NCBI GenBank assembly: GCA_963848675.1
Contig: CAWKEY010000052.1
Span: 124,001-188,000, forward strand
DNA length: 64,000 nucleotides
Origin: CAWKEY01 sp963848675
Lineage (GTDB): Bacteria; Pseudomonadota; Gammaproteobacteria; Methylococcales; Methylomonadaceae
Reading direction: 5' to 3'
Part shown: one piece after another, positions 18,917-27,186 of the stretch
Layout of the letters: each line of letters opens with the position of its first letter
How positions within the stretch are numbered: the first letter of the stretch is position 1
Notes under the pieces: generated by a model
Told to the model about the DNA's origin: nothing
The model's database searches: none
Seen by the model: the letters and a program-made list of their open reading frames with translations, nothing else
Program-made: the position numbers and the translations under genes

Positions 18917-19682
18917 ATGTCCATTTCCCCTAGTTTTCTTGAACAAACAATTCGCGATGCTGGCGCGATTGCCATGACCCATTTTAAAGATCTGAAAAAT
19001 CTCGAAGTGAGTAAAAAAAGTTCTCGCGATCTGGTGACCGAAGCGGATGTGGCCGTTGAGGCTTATTTAAAAGCAACTTTTGCTGAAGCATATCCGCAAT
19101 ACGGCTTTTGGGGTGAAGAAAGCGGAAAAACCGAAAATCAAAGCAGCCGCTGGATAGTCGATCCTATTGACGGCACCCATTCGTTTTCCAAGGGACAGTA
19201 TTTTTGGGCGGTCAGTGTGGCTTTGGAGATTGATCAGGAGTTGGTATTTGGCGCCGTTTATGCGCCTGCCTTGAATGATTACTATGCGGCGGAAAAAGGC
19301 AAGGGGGCCTGGAAAAATGGCCAGGCGATCACGGTGTCTTCTGAAACCGAGCTGGCATCAGCCATGATTGCGACCGGCTTTCGCCTGTTTGCGCTCCTAT
19401 CTGGAAGACAATAATTTACAGCGTTTTTGCCGAATCGCGGAAGTCACCACCGGTCAGCGCCGTTTTGGATCGGCGGCATTGGATTTGTGCCTGGTGGCGG
19501 ATGGTCAGGTCGATGCCTACTGGGAACAGGAATTAAACTTGTATGATGTTGCCGCCGGGGCATTGATTGCCCTTGAAGCGGGCGCGACGGTAACCGACTT
19601 CGCCGGCCACGACGGCATATATCCCAAACAGATCCTGGTGACGAACGGCAAGATTCTTGATCAGTTGCTACCTTTGATGTAA
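18917..19682 (+). CDS. Inositol monophosphatase family protein (histidinol-phosphatase-like), frameshifted near 19382
   Basis: A Mg-dependent phosphatase of the inositol-monophosphatase superfamily, about 254 residues when repaired. Motifs are WGEES (first metal glutamate), WIVDPIDGTHSF (second metal site) and, after the break, ELNLYDVAAGALIALEAGA (third metal aspartate). Similarity is closest to the HisN/histidinol-phosphatase branch rather than SuhB, but this is not firm. The first frame ends in an artificial tail after ATGF; shifting frame at 19382 restores ACLRSYLEDNN and the C-terminal half. One extra C in TTTCGCC is enough to explain it. The start has an extended -10 promoter upstream. 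It converges on the minus-strand response regulator gene. Confidence 0.85.
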
Positions 19683-19712
19683 TCGTCTGCTTGTTAGGGC
19701 GCTTTTTGAATA

Positions 19713-20342
19713 TTAGGCGCTGATCAGATCGCATTGCACAGCCATCACCATCAGCTCCTGGAGGCTTTCAGCCTGCATTTTTTCCATGACATGGGCCCGG
19801 TGTACGTCGATAGTGCGGTTGCTGACGTCCAGTATTTTTGCCGCTTCCTTGTTGGAATGGCTCGTGACTATCAGGGTCATGACTTCTTTTTCACGCACGG
19901 TTAAATGCTGGAAGCGATCGAGAATTATCTGTTTGTCACTGTGTTGCTGCCGGGATGTTATGTTCTTGTCGATGGCTTCTTCGATACGTAGCAATAAAGT
20001 TTCATTATCGAACGGTTTTTCCAGAAAATCGACGGCGCCTGCTCGAAAGGCTTTTGCTGAATCCGGGATATCGGCATGGCCACTGATGAATATAATGGGC
20101 AGAGTGATGTTTTTTTTGAGCAGTTCTTCCTGAAGTTCCAGGCCATTCATGCTGGGCATTCTAACATCCAAAATTAGGCAGCCGGCTTGGTTCGCATCAT
20201 AGTTTTTTAAAAAATCGGCCGCAGATTCGAAACTTCTGACGCTTTGCCCGCGTGATTCGAGCAAAAGCGTCAACGAATCGCGTATTGCAAATTCATCATC
20301 AACCAGGTACACCAATGGTTTGGACGGTTTGTTAAAGGTCAT
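19713..20342 (-). CDS. FixJ/NarL-type response regulator
   Basis: A 209-residue two-domain regulator. The receiver domain has the acidic pair VDDE at residues 14-17, phosphoacceptor D59 in LILDVRMPSMNG, the switch residue in FISGHAD, and the lysine in FLEKPF. A LuxR-type helix-turn-helix follows (LTVREKEVMTLI, NKEAAKILDVSNRTIDVHRAHVMEKM). This is the FixJ/TodT/StyR arrangement. Start ATG 20342 overlaps the end of the sensor kinase gene by 11 bases, so the two form a pair. Target genes are unknown. Confidence 0.92.
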   Translation of the reverse strand: MTFNKPSKPLVYLVDDEFAIRDSLTLLLESRGQSVRSFESAADFLKNYDANQAGCLILDVRMPSMNGLELQEELLKKNITLPIIFISGHADIPDSAKAFRAGAVDFLEKPFDNETLLLRIEEAIDKNITSRQQHSDKQIILDRFQHLTVREKEVMTLIVTSHSNKEAAKILDVSNRTIDVHRAHVMEKMQAESLQELMVMAVQCDLISA

Positions 20343-22044
20343 TCGATTTACTCCGTGCCGGGAGCGTGAAATAAAAAGTCGAGCCTTTTCCGGGTTTGCT
20401 GTTGAAATACAAGATGCCCTCATGGGCTTCTACCAAGGAGCGGCTGATGGAAAGTCCCATGCCCATGCCCGATAGCTTTGTGGTGTAAAAAGGCGTTAAT
20501 ATTTTTTCACGCTCGAATTGATCAATGCCTGGGCCGTTGTCCTTGATCTGGGTTGTTATGCTATTCGTGTCATTCAGATAGGTGCGGATTATCAAAAGCC
20601 GTCTTGTATTTCCCGGCAAGTCTTTTAAAGCATCAATACTGTTTCTGAGCAGATTCAAGATGACTTGCTCAATTTGCACGTAATCGACATAGACAGAAGG
20701 CAGGCGATCTTCCAGTTCGAATTTTAGGAGTATGTTGTTTTGTTTAAAATGATCTGCACATAAACTGGCTGCCTCGTGAACCAAGGCATTAATGTCGGCG
20801 GCTGTGCGGTAAAATTTTTTGGTTCTGAGAAAGTCTCGCATGCGATTAATAATCTGTCCTGCTTTGAGCGCCTGTTCATTGGTTTTTTGCAAAATGTGCG
20901 CGAGTTTTTCCAGATCCGGGTTTTCGGCTTGAATAAAGTGCAGACAGGCATCGGTGTAGCCAGCAATGGAAGTCAGCGGCTGATTGACTTCATGAGCAAT
21001 ACCGGAAGCCATCTCTCCCATCAGTCCCAAGCGAGTGACATGCGCCAGTCCTTCCAGATGTTCTTTGTCTTGCTGCTCCTGCCGTTTACGCTGGGTTACG
21101 TCCCGGACAATGCCGGTAAAGTAACTGATGCCATCAATTGAAAATTCGGCTATGGAAATATCCAGCGGTACTAATGATTGATCTTTGCGCTGCCACTCAA
21201 CCTCCCTGACTTTACCGGTAAGTTCGGATAGATGCGTGGGGAAGTATTTTTTTAAGAGTTGGGTGTGGCGTTTTTTTTGCGATAAAGGAATGAGTTTGCT
21301 GATACTGTGGCCGATAAGTTCGTCTTCGCTATAGCCAAAAATGGTTTCAACGGCAGTATTCACAGAGACGATGAGGCCGGACATATCAATGGTGATAATG
21401 CCTTCTATTGAAGCATTAAAAATGGAATTGAGTTTTGCTTCACGCTCCATTAACTGGTGTCTGGAATCATTCAGTTCGGCGATTTTATTCTGCAAATTGC
21501 GGTTGCTTTCACTCAGGTCGCGGGTCTGTTGCTGGACCTTTTCTTCCAGTTTTTCATTGAGCTCGGCGATGGCTTGTTCCGCTTGTTTGCGGTCAGTTAT
21601 ATTGTTGATTGACAAGCATATTTCAGTCTGATTCTGGTCGTTGAGACTGGCCTTGCCGCGGCATTCCGCATAAATGCAGCCAGTTTTGTGATTTTTAAGG
21701 CGGATATCCAAAATGGCGTCATTAGGTTCGGAGACAAGACGCTGAATGAAAATACCATAATCCTCCCTGTCGCAAGGATGGATATAATCCTCCAGCATTT
21801 TCTGGATAAGCTCACCCTGGCTGCACCTTAACAACTGGGCGGCGGCCGGATTGATTTCTTGTATGGCACCTTCCTTATCGAGTCTGATATAGCCGACCAG
21901 TGAAAGATCAAATAACTTTGCAAAGCGTTCACGGGATGTGCTCAGTTCTTTATGAACGTGGTCAAGCTCCTCGTTCTGCAGTTGAAGCTTCATCTGATAA
22001 GCCTGAAGTTCGAATAGCATGTTGCGAATATCCTGAACCGGCAA
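20332..22044 (-). CDS. PAS-domain sensor histidine kinase (FixL-like), soluble
   Basis: A sensor kinase of up to 570 residues with no membrane segment. Order: short coiled helix (ELQAYQMKLQLQNEELD), PAS 1 (about 40-155), coiled coil (160-205), PAS 2 (about 208-325), HisKA with phosphohistidine in GIAHEVNQPLTSIAGY, and an HATPase domain (NLLRNSIDAL, DNGPGID, GMGMGLSISRSL). No heme-binding signature can be confirmed, so the signal is unknown. It partners the FixJ-like regulator. The longest frame begins at TTG 22044 directly after an in-frame TGA; ATG 22020 (MLFELQ) with AGGA ten bases upstream may be the used start. Confidence 0.9.
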   Translation of the reverse strand: MPVQDIRNMLFELQAYQMKLQLQNEELDHVHKELSTSRERFAKLFDLSLVGYIRLDKEGAIQEINPAAAQLLRCSQGELIQKMLEDYIHPCDREDYGIFIQRLVSEPNDAILDIRLKNHKTGCIYAECRGKASLNDQNQTEICLSINNITDRKQAEQAIAELNEKLEEKVQQQTRDLSESNRNLQNKIAELNDSRHQLMEREAKLNSIFNASIEGIITIDMSGLIVSVNTAVETIFGYSEDELIGHSISKLIPLSQKKRHTQLLKKYFPTHLSELTGKVREVEWQRKDQSLVPLDISIAEFSIDGISYFTGIVRDVTQRKRQEQQDKEHLEGLAHVTRLGLMGEMASGIAHEVNQPLTSIAGYTDACLHFIQAENPDLEKLAHILQKTNEQALKAGQIINRMRDFLRTKKFYRTAADINALVHEAASLCADHFKQNNILLKFELEDRLPSVYVDYVQIEQVILNLLRNSIDALKDLPGNTRRLLIIRTYLNDTNSITTQIKDNGPGIDQFEREKILTPFYTTKLSGMGMGLSISRSLVEAHEGILYFNSKPGKGSTFYFTLPARSKSNDL

Positions 22045-22197
22045 TCAGACAAGACCAATGCCGATTTGTTGAGGAGCATTTCTGTCTATGCGCGCATGCT
22101 GTCGCGGTGCTGATTCAGTAATATATTTGACTAGGTCACGGTTGCTACAGACGTGTTCAAGAAAATCGAATTGCTGGACATCTTTATTGTTGTTCAT
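22045..22197 (-). CDS. Possible 50-residue leader ORF in frame with the sensor kinase, ended by TGA
   Basis: An ORF beginning at ATG 22197 (MNNNKDVQQFDF) with AGG eight bases upstream, and ending in TGA at 22047-22045, immediately and in the same frame before the sensor-kinase reading frame. Related PAS kinases usually have some N-terminal sequence before the LHELQVHQ-like helix, so this may be the kinase's own N-terminus cut off by a stop codon. It may equally be a chance ORF or a short upstream ORF. Confidence 0.3.
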   Translation of the reverse strand: MNNNKDVQQFDFLEHVCSNRDLVKYITESAPRQHARIDRNAPQQIGIGLV

Positions 22198-22424
22198 GGC
22201 GTGTACCTGATTGGCTACCGGGCAATGGTTGGAAATGCTGTCAACGTGCTGGCTACTCAAGATAACAAAGCTCTCAACTAATCAATAATCCAACGCTGTG
22301 CAATTGTTGTCAAGCAATAGTTATAGGTATTATTACTTAGGTAAACGTACGAATTTGCTATCTGGCATATTTGTATTCTAATGAGCTTGTGGAAATTTTT
22401 AGATGCGAAAAAATAGGTAAAAAA

Positions 22425-22574
22425 ATGAGCACTAGCTACCAAAGCGGTATTCCAGGCAGCAAAGAATTCTATAAAATTACCGGTGATGAAGTTGAGTTTA
22501 AGGAAAAACAGTTCATGGATGATGTTCCGTTTAGCAACAGTCAGCCAGTCGTGAATTGCTTATGGAAACCTTAG
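22425..22574 (+). CDS. Possible small protein (49 residues) overlapping the start of the GGDEF-EAL gene
   Basis: ATG 22425 (MSTSYQSGIPGSKEFYK) has AGG eight bases upstream and reads to a stop at 22574, overlapping the GGDEF-EAL gene start by 13 bases. The composition is acidic and polar. No family recognised. It could be a translational-coupling ORF for the downstream gene, or a chance ORF. Confidence 0.3.
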   Translation: MSTSYQSGIPGSKEFYKITGDEVEFKEKQFMDDVPFSNSQPVVNCLWKP

Positions 22575-24628
22575 CGTTTAGCTGTGCAAATTATCGAAGC
22601 TTATTCGAAAGCATGGATCAGGGCGTTGTCTATGTGGATCCTGCGGGTATTGTAACTGCCGTCAATCAAGCGGCGACGCACTTGCTTGGTCTGCTTGTAG
22701 ACCAGATTCAAGGGCAGAGACTGGTTGAACTTTGCGGCACATGCATCCACCCGGATGGCTCGGTTTTTCCGCATGAACAGCACCCGGCCACAGTGGCTTT
22801 GCAGAGCTTAAAGCCTGTAGAAGAGGTGGTGATGGGTTTGTTTCACCCAGACAGGGAAAGTTATATCTGGGTTAGTGTTACTGCTGTGCCTGAATTTAGA
22901 CAGGGGAAACAGAAGCCTTATCAGGTCTTGGTTATTTTAAAAGATATAACCCGCTTGAAGCAGGCCGAGGAGCAGCTGAATCTGGCGTCGGTGATAGTGA
23001 ATAATGCCGGGGAAGGCATATTTGTCACCGATAAAGACCATCAGATCGTATCCGTGAATCAGACCTTTACAAAATTAACCGGTTTTACGCAACTGGATGT
23101 GCTCCATAAAAGGGCTTCCATTTTGCAAGCAGGGAATAATGAGCAAACAATCCAGATTGAATTACAGAACAGTCCAGAACATAACTGGCAAGGTGAAATA
23201 GTCTATCGCCGTAAATACAGGCCGGCTTTTTCCTCTTGGACGATAGTTAATCCAGTCAAGGACTGCACCGGTAACATCAGCCATTATGTCTATGTGTTTA
23301 TTGATATAACAGCCCTTAAAAAGGCTCAGGATAGTTTGGATTTTTTGGCTTATCATGATCCGCTGACGCAATTACCCAACCGGTTATTAGTTAAGGATCG
23401 TATCAATCATGGTCTGCAAAATGCCCAGCGGGCAGGAACCCAGGTTGCTGTGTTATTTCTTGATCTTGACCACTTTAAAAGCATTAATGACAACTATGGC
23501 CATGCCGCCGGCGATAGTCTGTTAAAGGAAGTCGCCAAACGAATCAAAACTCTGGTCAGAAAAGAGGATACGGTTTCGCGTTATGCGGGTGATGAGTTCA
23601 TTGTGTTTATGGAAGAGATTTCAGACACCACGAACCCCGCGATCTTGGCTCGAAAACTGATCGATACCTTCAGTCTTCCTGTTTATATCAAAGGCCAGTG
23701 GCTGCAAACATCCATCAGTGTAGGCATCAGCATGTTTCCCAAGGATGGCAGTGATACCGACACCCTGATCAGGCATGCCGACGTCGCCATGTATCGTGCC
23801 AAAAAAGAAGGCAGGAACAACTTTCAATATTACAGCCCCGAGTTGACCGTTGCCGCTTTCGAGAAAATGTCCATGGACAGCGCATTGCGGCATTCAATAG
23901 ACAGAAACGAGCTAATTTTGTATTACCAGCCGCAGGTGTGTCTCAAAACCGGAAGGGTGGTCGGCGTCGAGTCTTTAGTGCGCTGGAAGCACCCCACGAT
24001 GGGGCTGGTATCACCTGACCGGTTTATTCCCTTGGCCGAGGAAAACGGTTTTATTGTGACCCTGGGTGAATGGGTTTTGAACAACGCTTGTCTGCAAATG
24101 CGCCATTGGCTGGATGACGGCATACCCGTAAGGAAAATGGTCATCAATGTCTCGCCCATACAGTTTCTTCGCTCCGATTTTAGCGCCGCTATCAAGCAGG
24201 CCTTGTCCGTCAATAAGCTTGAGCCGGACTGTCTTGAGCTGGAAATAGCTGAAAGCACGCTGATGGATCAATCCGGGCACACTCTCAACGCATTGACTCA
24301 ATTGGTTGCATCAGGCATTGATCTAACCATTGGTGATTTTGGTACTGGCTGTTTTTCATTGAATAACTTAAAACGCATACCGGTTAAAAAATTGAAAATT
24401 GATAGTTCCTTCGTCCTCGATGTCTTGCATAACAGTAACGATGAAGATATTGCCCGTTCGGTGATTGCCTTGGGTCATAGTTTGCGTTTACAGGTAATTG
24501 CTGAGGGAATCGAATCGGAAGCCCAGCAACAACTGCTGATGGAGTTGGGCTGTGATGAAGGGCAGGGGTATTTGTACTGTCCACCCAGTTTACCGCGATC
24601 AGGTTTTTTCCGGAAAATGCAGTCCTGA
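22562..24628 (+). CDS. PAS-PAS-GGDEF-EAL cyclic-di-GMP signalling protein with altered EAL motifs
   Basis: A soluble protein of 688 residues. Two PAS domains (about 10-130 and 145-255) precede a GGDEF domain (about 260-420) and an EAL domain (about 435-685). The cyclase signature is AGDEF at residues 342-346, a common active variant. In the phosphodiesterase domain, the name motif reads ESL (E470), and the usual DDFGTG reads GDFGTG (G591), losing one of the two metal-binding aspartates. The protein may therefore make c-di-GMP without degrading it, or use the EAL domain as a sensor. ATG 22562 is chosen; a TTG six bases upstream is in frame. It is divergent from the FixL-like kinase gene. Confidence 0.9.
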   Translation: METLAFSCANYRSLFESMDQGVVYVDPAGIVTAVNQAATHLLGLLVDQIQGQRLVELCGTCIHPDGSVFPHEQHPATVALQSLKPVEEVVMGLFHPDRESYIWVSVTAVPEFRQGKQKPYQVLVILKDITRLKQAEEQLNLASVIVNNAGEGIFVTDKDHQIVSVNQTFTKLTGFTQLDVLHKRASILQAGNNEQTIQIELQNSPEHNWQGEIVYRRKYRPAFSSWTIVNPVKDCTGNISHYVYVFIDITALKKAQDSLDFLAYHDPLTQLPNRLLVKDRINHGLQNAQRAGTQVAVLFLDLDHFKSINDNYGHAAGDSLLKEVAKRIKTLVRKEDTVSRYAGDEFIVFMEEISDTTNPAILARKLIDTFSLPVYIKGQWLQTSISVGISMFPKDGSDTDTLIRHADVAMYRAKKEGRNNFQYYSPELTVAAFEKMSMDSALRHSIDRNELILYYQPQVCLKTGRVVGVESLVRWKHPTMGLVSPDRFIPLAEENGFIVTLGEWVLNNACLQMRHWLDDGIPVRKMVINVSPIQFLRSDFSAAIKQALSVNKLEPDCLELEIAESTLMDQSGHTLNALTQLVASGIDLTIGDFGTGCFSLNNLKRIPVKKLKIDSSFVLDVLHNSNDEDIARSVIALGHSLRLQVIAEGIESEAQQQLLMELGCDEGQGYLYCPPSLPRSGFFRKMQS

Positions 24629-24798
24629 ATCCCGGTTTTTCTGCGCAATAAGGCGGCTCTGGTTACCAATCCTTGCTGCTGTTTTTGCATGTTTGCCCAA
24701 AAATAAGTAGTTATACGAATTGAAAAGCTGTCATTTTGTGCTTACCATACCAAGGAAGATATCCAAGTATAGATAGCTGTTTTATCGAGGTGGCGAAG

Positions 24799-24996
24799 AT
24801 GATAGATAGTACAACAACGCAAAATGTGGATCCTGAACTGATTAGTCCCGAGCAATTTCAAGCGTTGGTTGCCGAGCGGGCTTATCTTAAAGCCGAAAAA
24901 AGAGGCTTTGAAGCGGGTCATGAACTGGAAGATTGGCTTGAGGCTGAAAAGGAAGTCAGCAATCAATGTTTCTATTGGACGCATCCGGTTAACTGA
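24799..24996 (+). CDS. DUF2934 small protein
   Basis: A 65-residue protein starting at ATG 24799 after GAGGTGG. The DUF2934 pattern is clear: AYLKAEKRGFEAGHELEDWLEAEKE is split as AYLKAEKRGF and GHELEDWLEAE. These short acidic-basic helical proteins are widespread in Proteobacteria and have no established function. It stands alone between the c-di-GMP gene and ftsH. Confidence 0.75.
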   Translation: MIDSTTTQNVDPELISPEQFQALVAERAYLKAEKRGFEAGHELEDWLEAEKEVSNQCFYWTHPVN

Positions 24997-25215
24997 CGTT
25001 TAATGTGACCATTAATACATCAGTTTATGCGGGTAATTTGCATACGCGCGCATATTTCATCGGACAGTAAAAAACAGTTTTAGCTTTGACCAAATTGTTG
25101 CGGTGCGTGAGCACCAGGCGCTTTGACTCAGGCTAATGCCGATGATTGGCTATCTATCTCATTTTAAACTACATATTCGATCAGTCTTTTGGCTGATTCA
25201 AGAGGCATCGGCGCG

Positions 25216-27150
25216 ATGGGTCATTCAGAGAACAGCATTCAAAAGCTAGTTATTGGTATATATATGGCGTTAAAGAATTTACTAAAAACCCTATCAGGCT
25301 TTTTTTCCAAACGTGAATCCGAGCTTGAAGTCAACAAGCCCCCAGAGGGCAGTAGCCTTTTTCCACAGTCATGGCGGATTGTTGCCTATGCCTTGTTACT
25401 GATTATGGTACTTTCCTTAATCAATAACCTCAGCGGCATGCAGGCGGATGAAATTCCTTTTAGCCAGTTTCTCAGTTATGCAAAAGAAGCCAAAATCGAA
25501 AAGGTTGTGGTAACTGAGCGGTATATCAGCGGAAATCTTAAATCCGAGGATCCGGACAAGCCCGGCCGGCATTTTGTGACTATGCCCTTGTGGCAGCATG
25601 ATCTAGCCCAGCTGCTGGAAGAAAATAAGGTCGAATATGTCGTCAGAAGCGGTGAAAATTGGCTGAGCAATCTGTTCTTCAACTGGATCATTCCGATTCT
25701 AATCTTCGTGTTTATCTGGACCTGGCTTTTTCGCCGGACGGCAGGCGCAGAGCGCGGCTTTCTCAATTTGGGCAATAAAATCCGCATCCATCCGGATACC
25801 TTGCCCAAAATCACCTTTGCCGATGTCGCCGGTGCCGACAGCGCCAAACAGGAACTCAAAGAATCCATCGACTTTTTAAAAGCCCCGGAAAAAATCCAGA
25901 AACTGGGCGGGCGCATGCCTAAAGGCCTGTTACTGGTGGGGGCGCCTGGAACCGGTAAAACACTATTGGCGCGTGCCGTATCCGGCGAAGCACAAGTGCC
26001 GTTTTTCAATATCAGCGGTTCCGAGTTTATAGAATTGTTTGTGGGTGTCGGCGCGGCCCGGGTCCGGGATCTTTTTGAACAGGCGCGCAACAAAGCGCCT
26101 TGCATCATTTTTATTGACGAACTCGATGCCATTGGCCGTTCTCGCGGCGGCCCCATGGTTATGGGCGGACATGATGAACGCGAACAGACCTTGAACCAGC
26201 TGTTGACCGAAATGGATGGTTTTGATACCTCGGCCGGCGTGGTGGTCATGGCGGCAACCAATCGGCCGGAAATTCTGGACAAAGCACTGTTGCGTGCCGG
26301 ACGGTTCGATCGCCAGATTGTCATCGATAAACCGGATTTACACGATCGCATTGAGATTCTCAAACTGCACACCAAGCCAATGACATTGGCTGGCGACATT
26401 GATATCACTGTGATCGCCAAACGCACACCGGGTTTGGTCGGTGCCGATTTGGCCAATATTGCCAATGAAGCCGCCATCATCGCGACGCGGATTGGCCACA
26501 GCAGTATTGAAATGGCCGATTTTGAGGCTGCGATAGACCGCATTCTTGCCGGGCCCGAAAAGAAAAATCGCGCCTTGAATCCGCAAGAAAAGCGCAGAGT
26601 CGCTTACCATGAAGCGGGCCATGCTTTAGTGGCAGAAAATGTGCCCACTGGACAGCCGGTGCATAAAATTTCCATTATTCCCCGCGGCGTGGCCGCGCTT
26701 GGCTTTACCTTGCAATTACCGGTGGAGGAAAAATTCCTATCCACTGAAGATGAATTGAAAGATCAGATTGCCATTTTGCTGGGTGGACGCATTGCTGAAG
26801 AGCTTGCTTTGGGAACTATTTCCACCGGCGCTCAGAATGATCTGGAAAAAGCCAGCGAAATTGCCCGCAATATGGTGTGCACTCTGGGCATGAGCAAGAA
26901 ACTGGGACCATTGACCTACGGCAAACGCCAGCAACTGCAGTTTCTGGAAACAGAAGTGTCGGAATATCGCAATTACAGCGATGAAACCGCGCGCCTGATC
27001 GATACCGAAATTATGGCGCTTGTGCAAGACGGTGAAACCCGCGCTCGCGAGATTCTCACGGCAAATAGAAAGGGGCTGGACAAGCTGGCCAACTTGTTGC
27101 AGGAAAAAGAAGTGATTAACCGGGATGAAATGACAGCCTTGCTGAAGTGA
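25216..27150 (+). CDS. ftsH: ATP-dependent zinc metalloprotease FtsH
   Basis: Membrane-anchored AAA+ protease (about 644 residues) that extracts and degrades membrane and short-lived cytosolic proteins. Two membrane segments (IVAYALLLIMVLSLI and NWIIPILIFVFIWTWLF) flank the periplasmic part. Walker A is GAPGTGKT, Walker B IIFIDELDAIG, the second region of homology AATNRPEILDKALLRAGRFDR, and the zinc site HEAGH. ATG 25216 is chosen because AGAGG lies upstream; TTG 25189 and ATG 25264 are in frame. It is not next to rlmE (ftsJ), so it is probably a second FtsH copy. It converges with the minus-strand phosphorylase gene 36 bases away. Confidence 0.93.
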   Translation: MGHSENSIQKLVIGIYMALKNLLKTLSGFFSKRESELEVNKPPEGSSLFPQSWRIVAYALLLIMVLSLINNLSGMQADEIPFSQFLSYAKEAKIEKVVVTERYISGNLKSEDPDKPGRHFVTMPLWQHDLAQLLEENKVEYVVRSGENWLSNLFFNWIIPILIFVFIWTWLFRRTAGAERGFLNLGNKIRIHPDTLPKITFADVAGADSAKQELKESIDFLKAPEKIQKLGGRMPKGLLLVGAPGTGKTLLARAVSGEAQVPFFNISGSEFIELFVGVGAARVRDLFEQARNKAPCIIFIDELDAIGRSRGGPMVMGGHDEREQTLNQLLTEMDGFDTSAGVVVMAATNRPEILDKALLRAGRFDRQIVIDKPDLHDRIEILKLHTKPMTLAGDIDITVIAKRTPGLVGADLANIANEAAIIATRIGHSSIEMADFEAAIDRILAGPEKKNRALNPQEKRRVAYHEAGHALVAENVPTGQPVHKISIIPRGVAALGFTLQLPVEEKFLSTEDELKDQIAILLGGRIAEELALGTISTGAQNDLEKASEIARNMVCTLGMSKKLGPLTYGKRQQLQFLETEVSEYRNYSDETARLIDTEIMALVQDGETRAREILTANRKGLDKLANLLQEKEVINRDEMTALLK

Positions 27151-27186
27151 TTGTCCTCGGTGTCGAAAAACCCGAACCGTGGCGCC

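Noticed and set aside
25476..26543. 355-codon minus-strand frame across ftsH
   Set aside because: Antisense to the conserved AAA domain; Ser-rich shadow frame with no recognisable domain.
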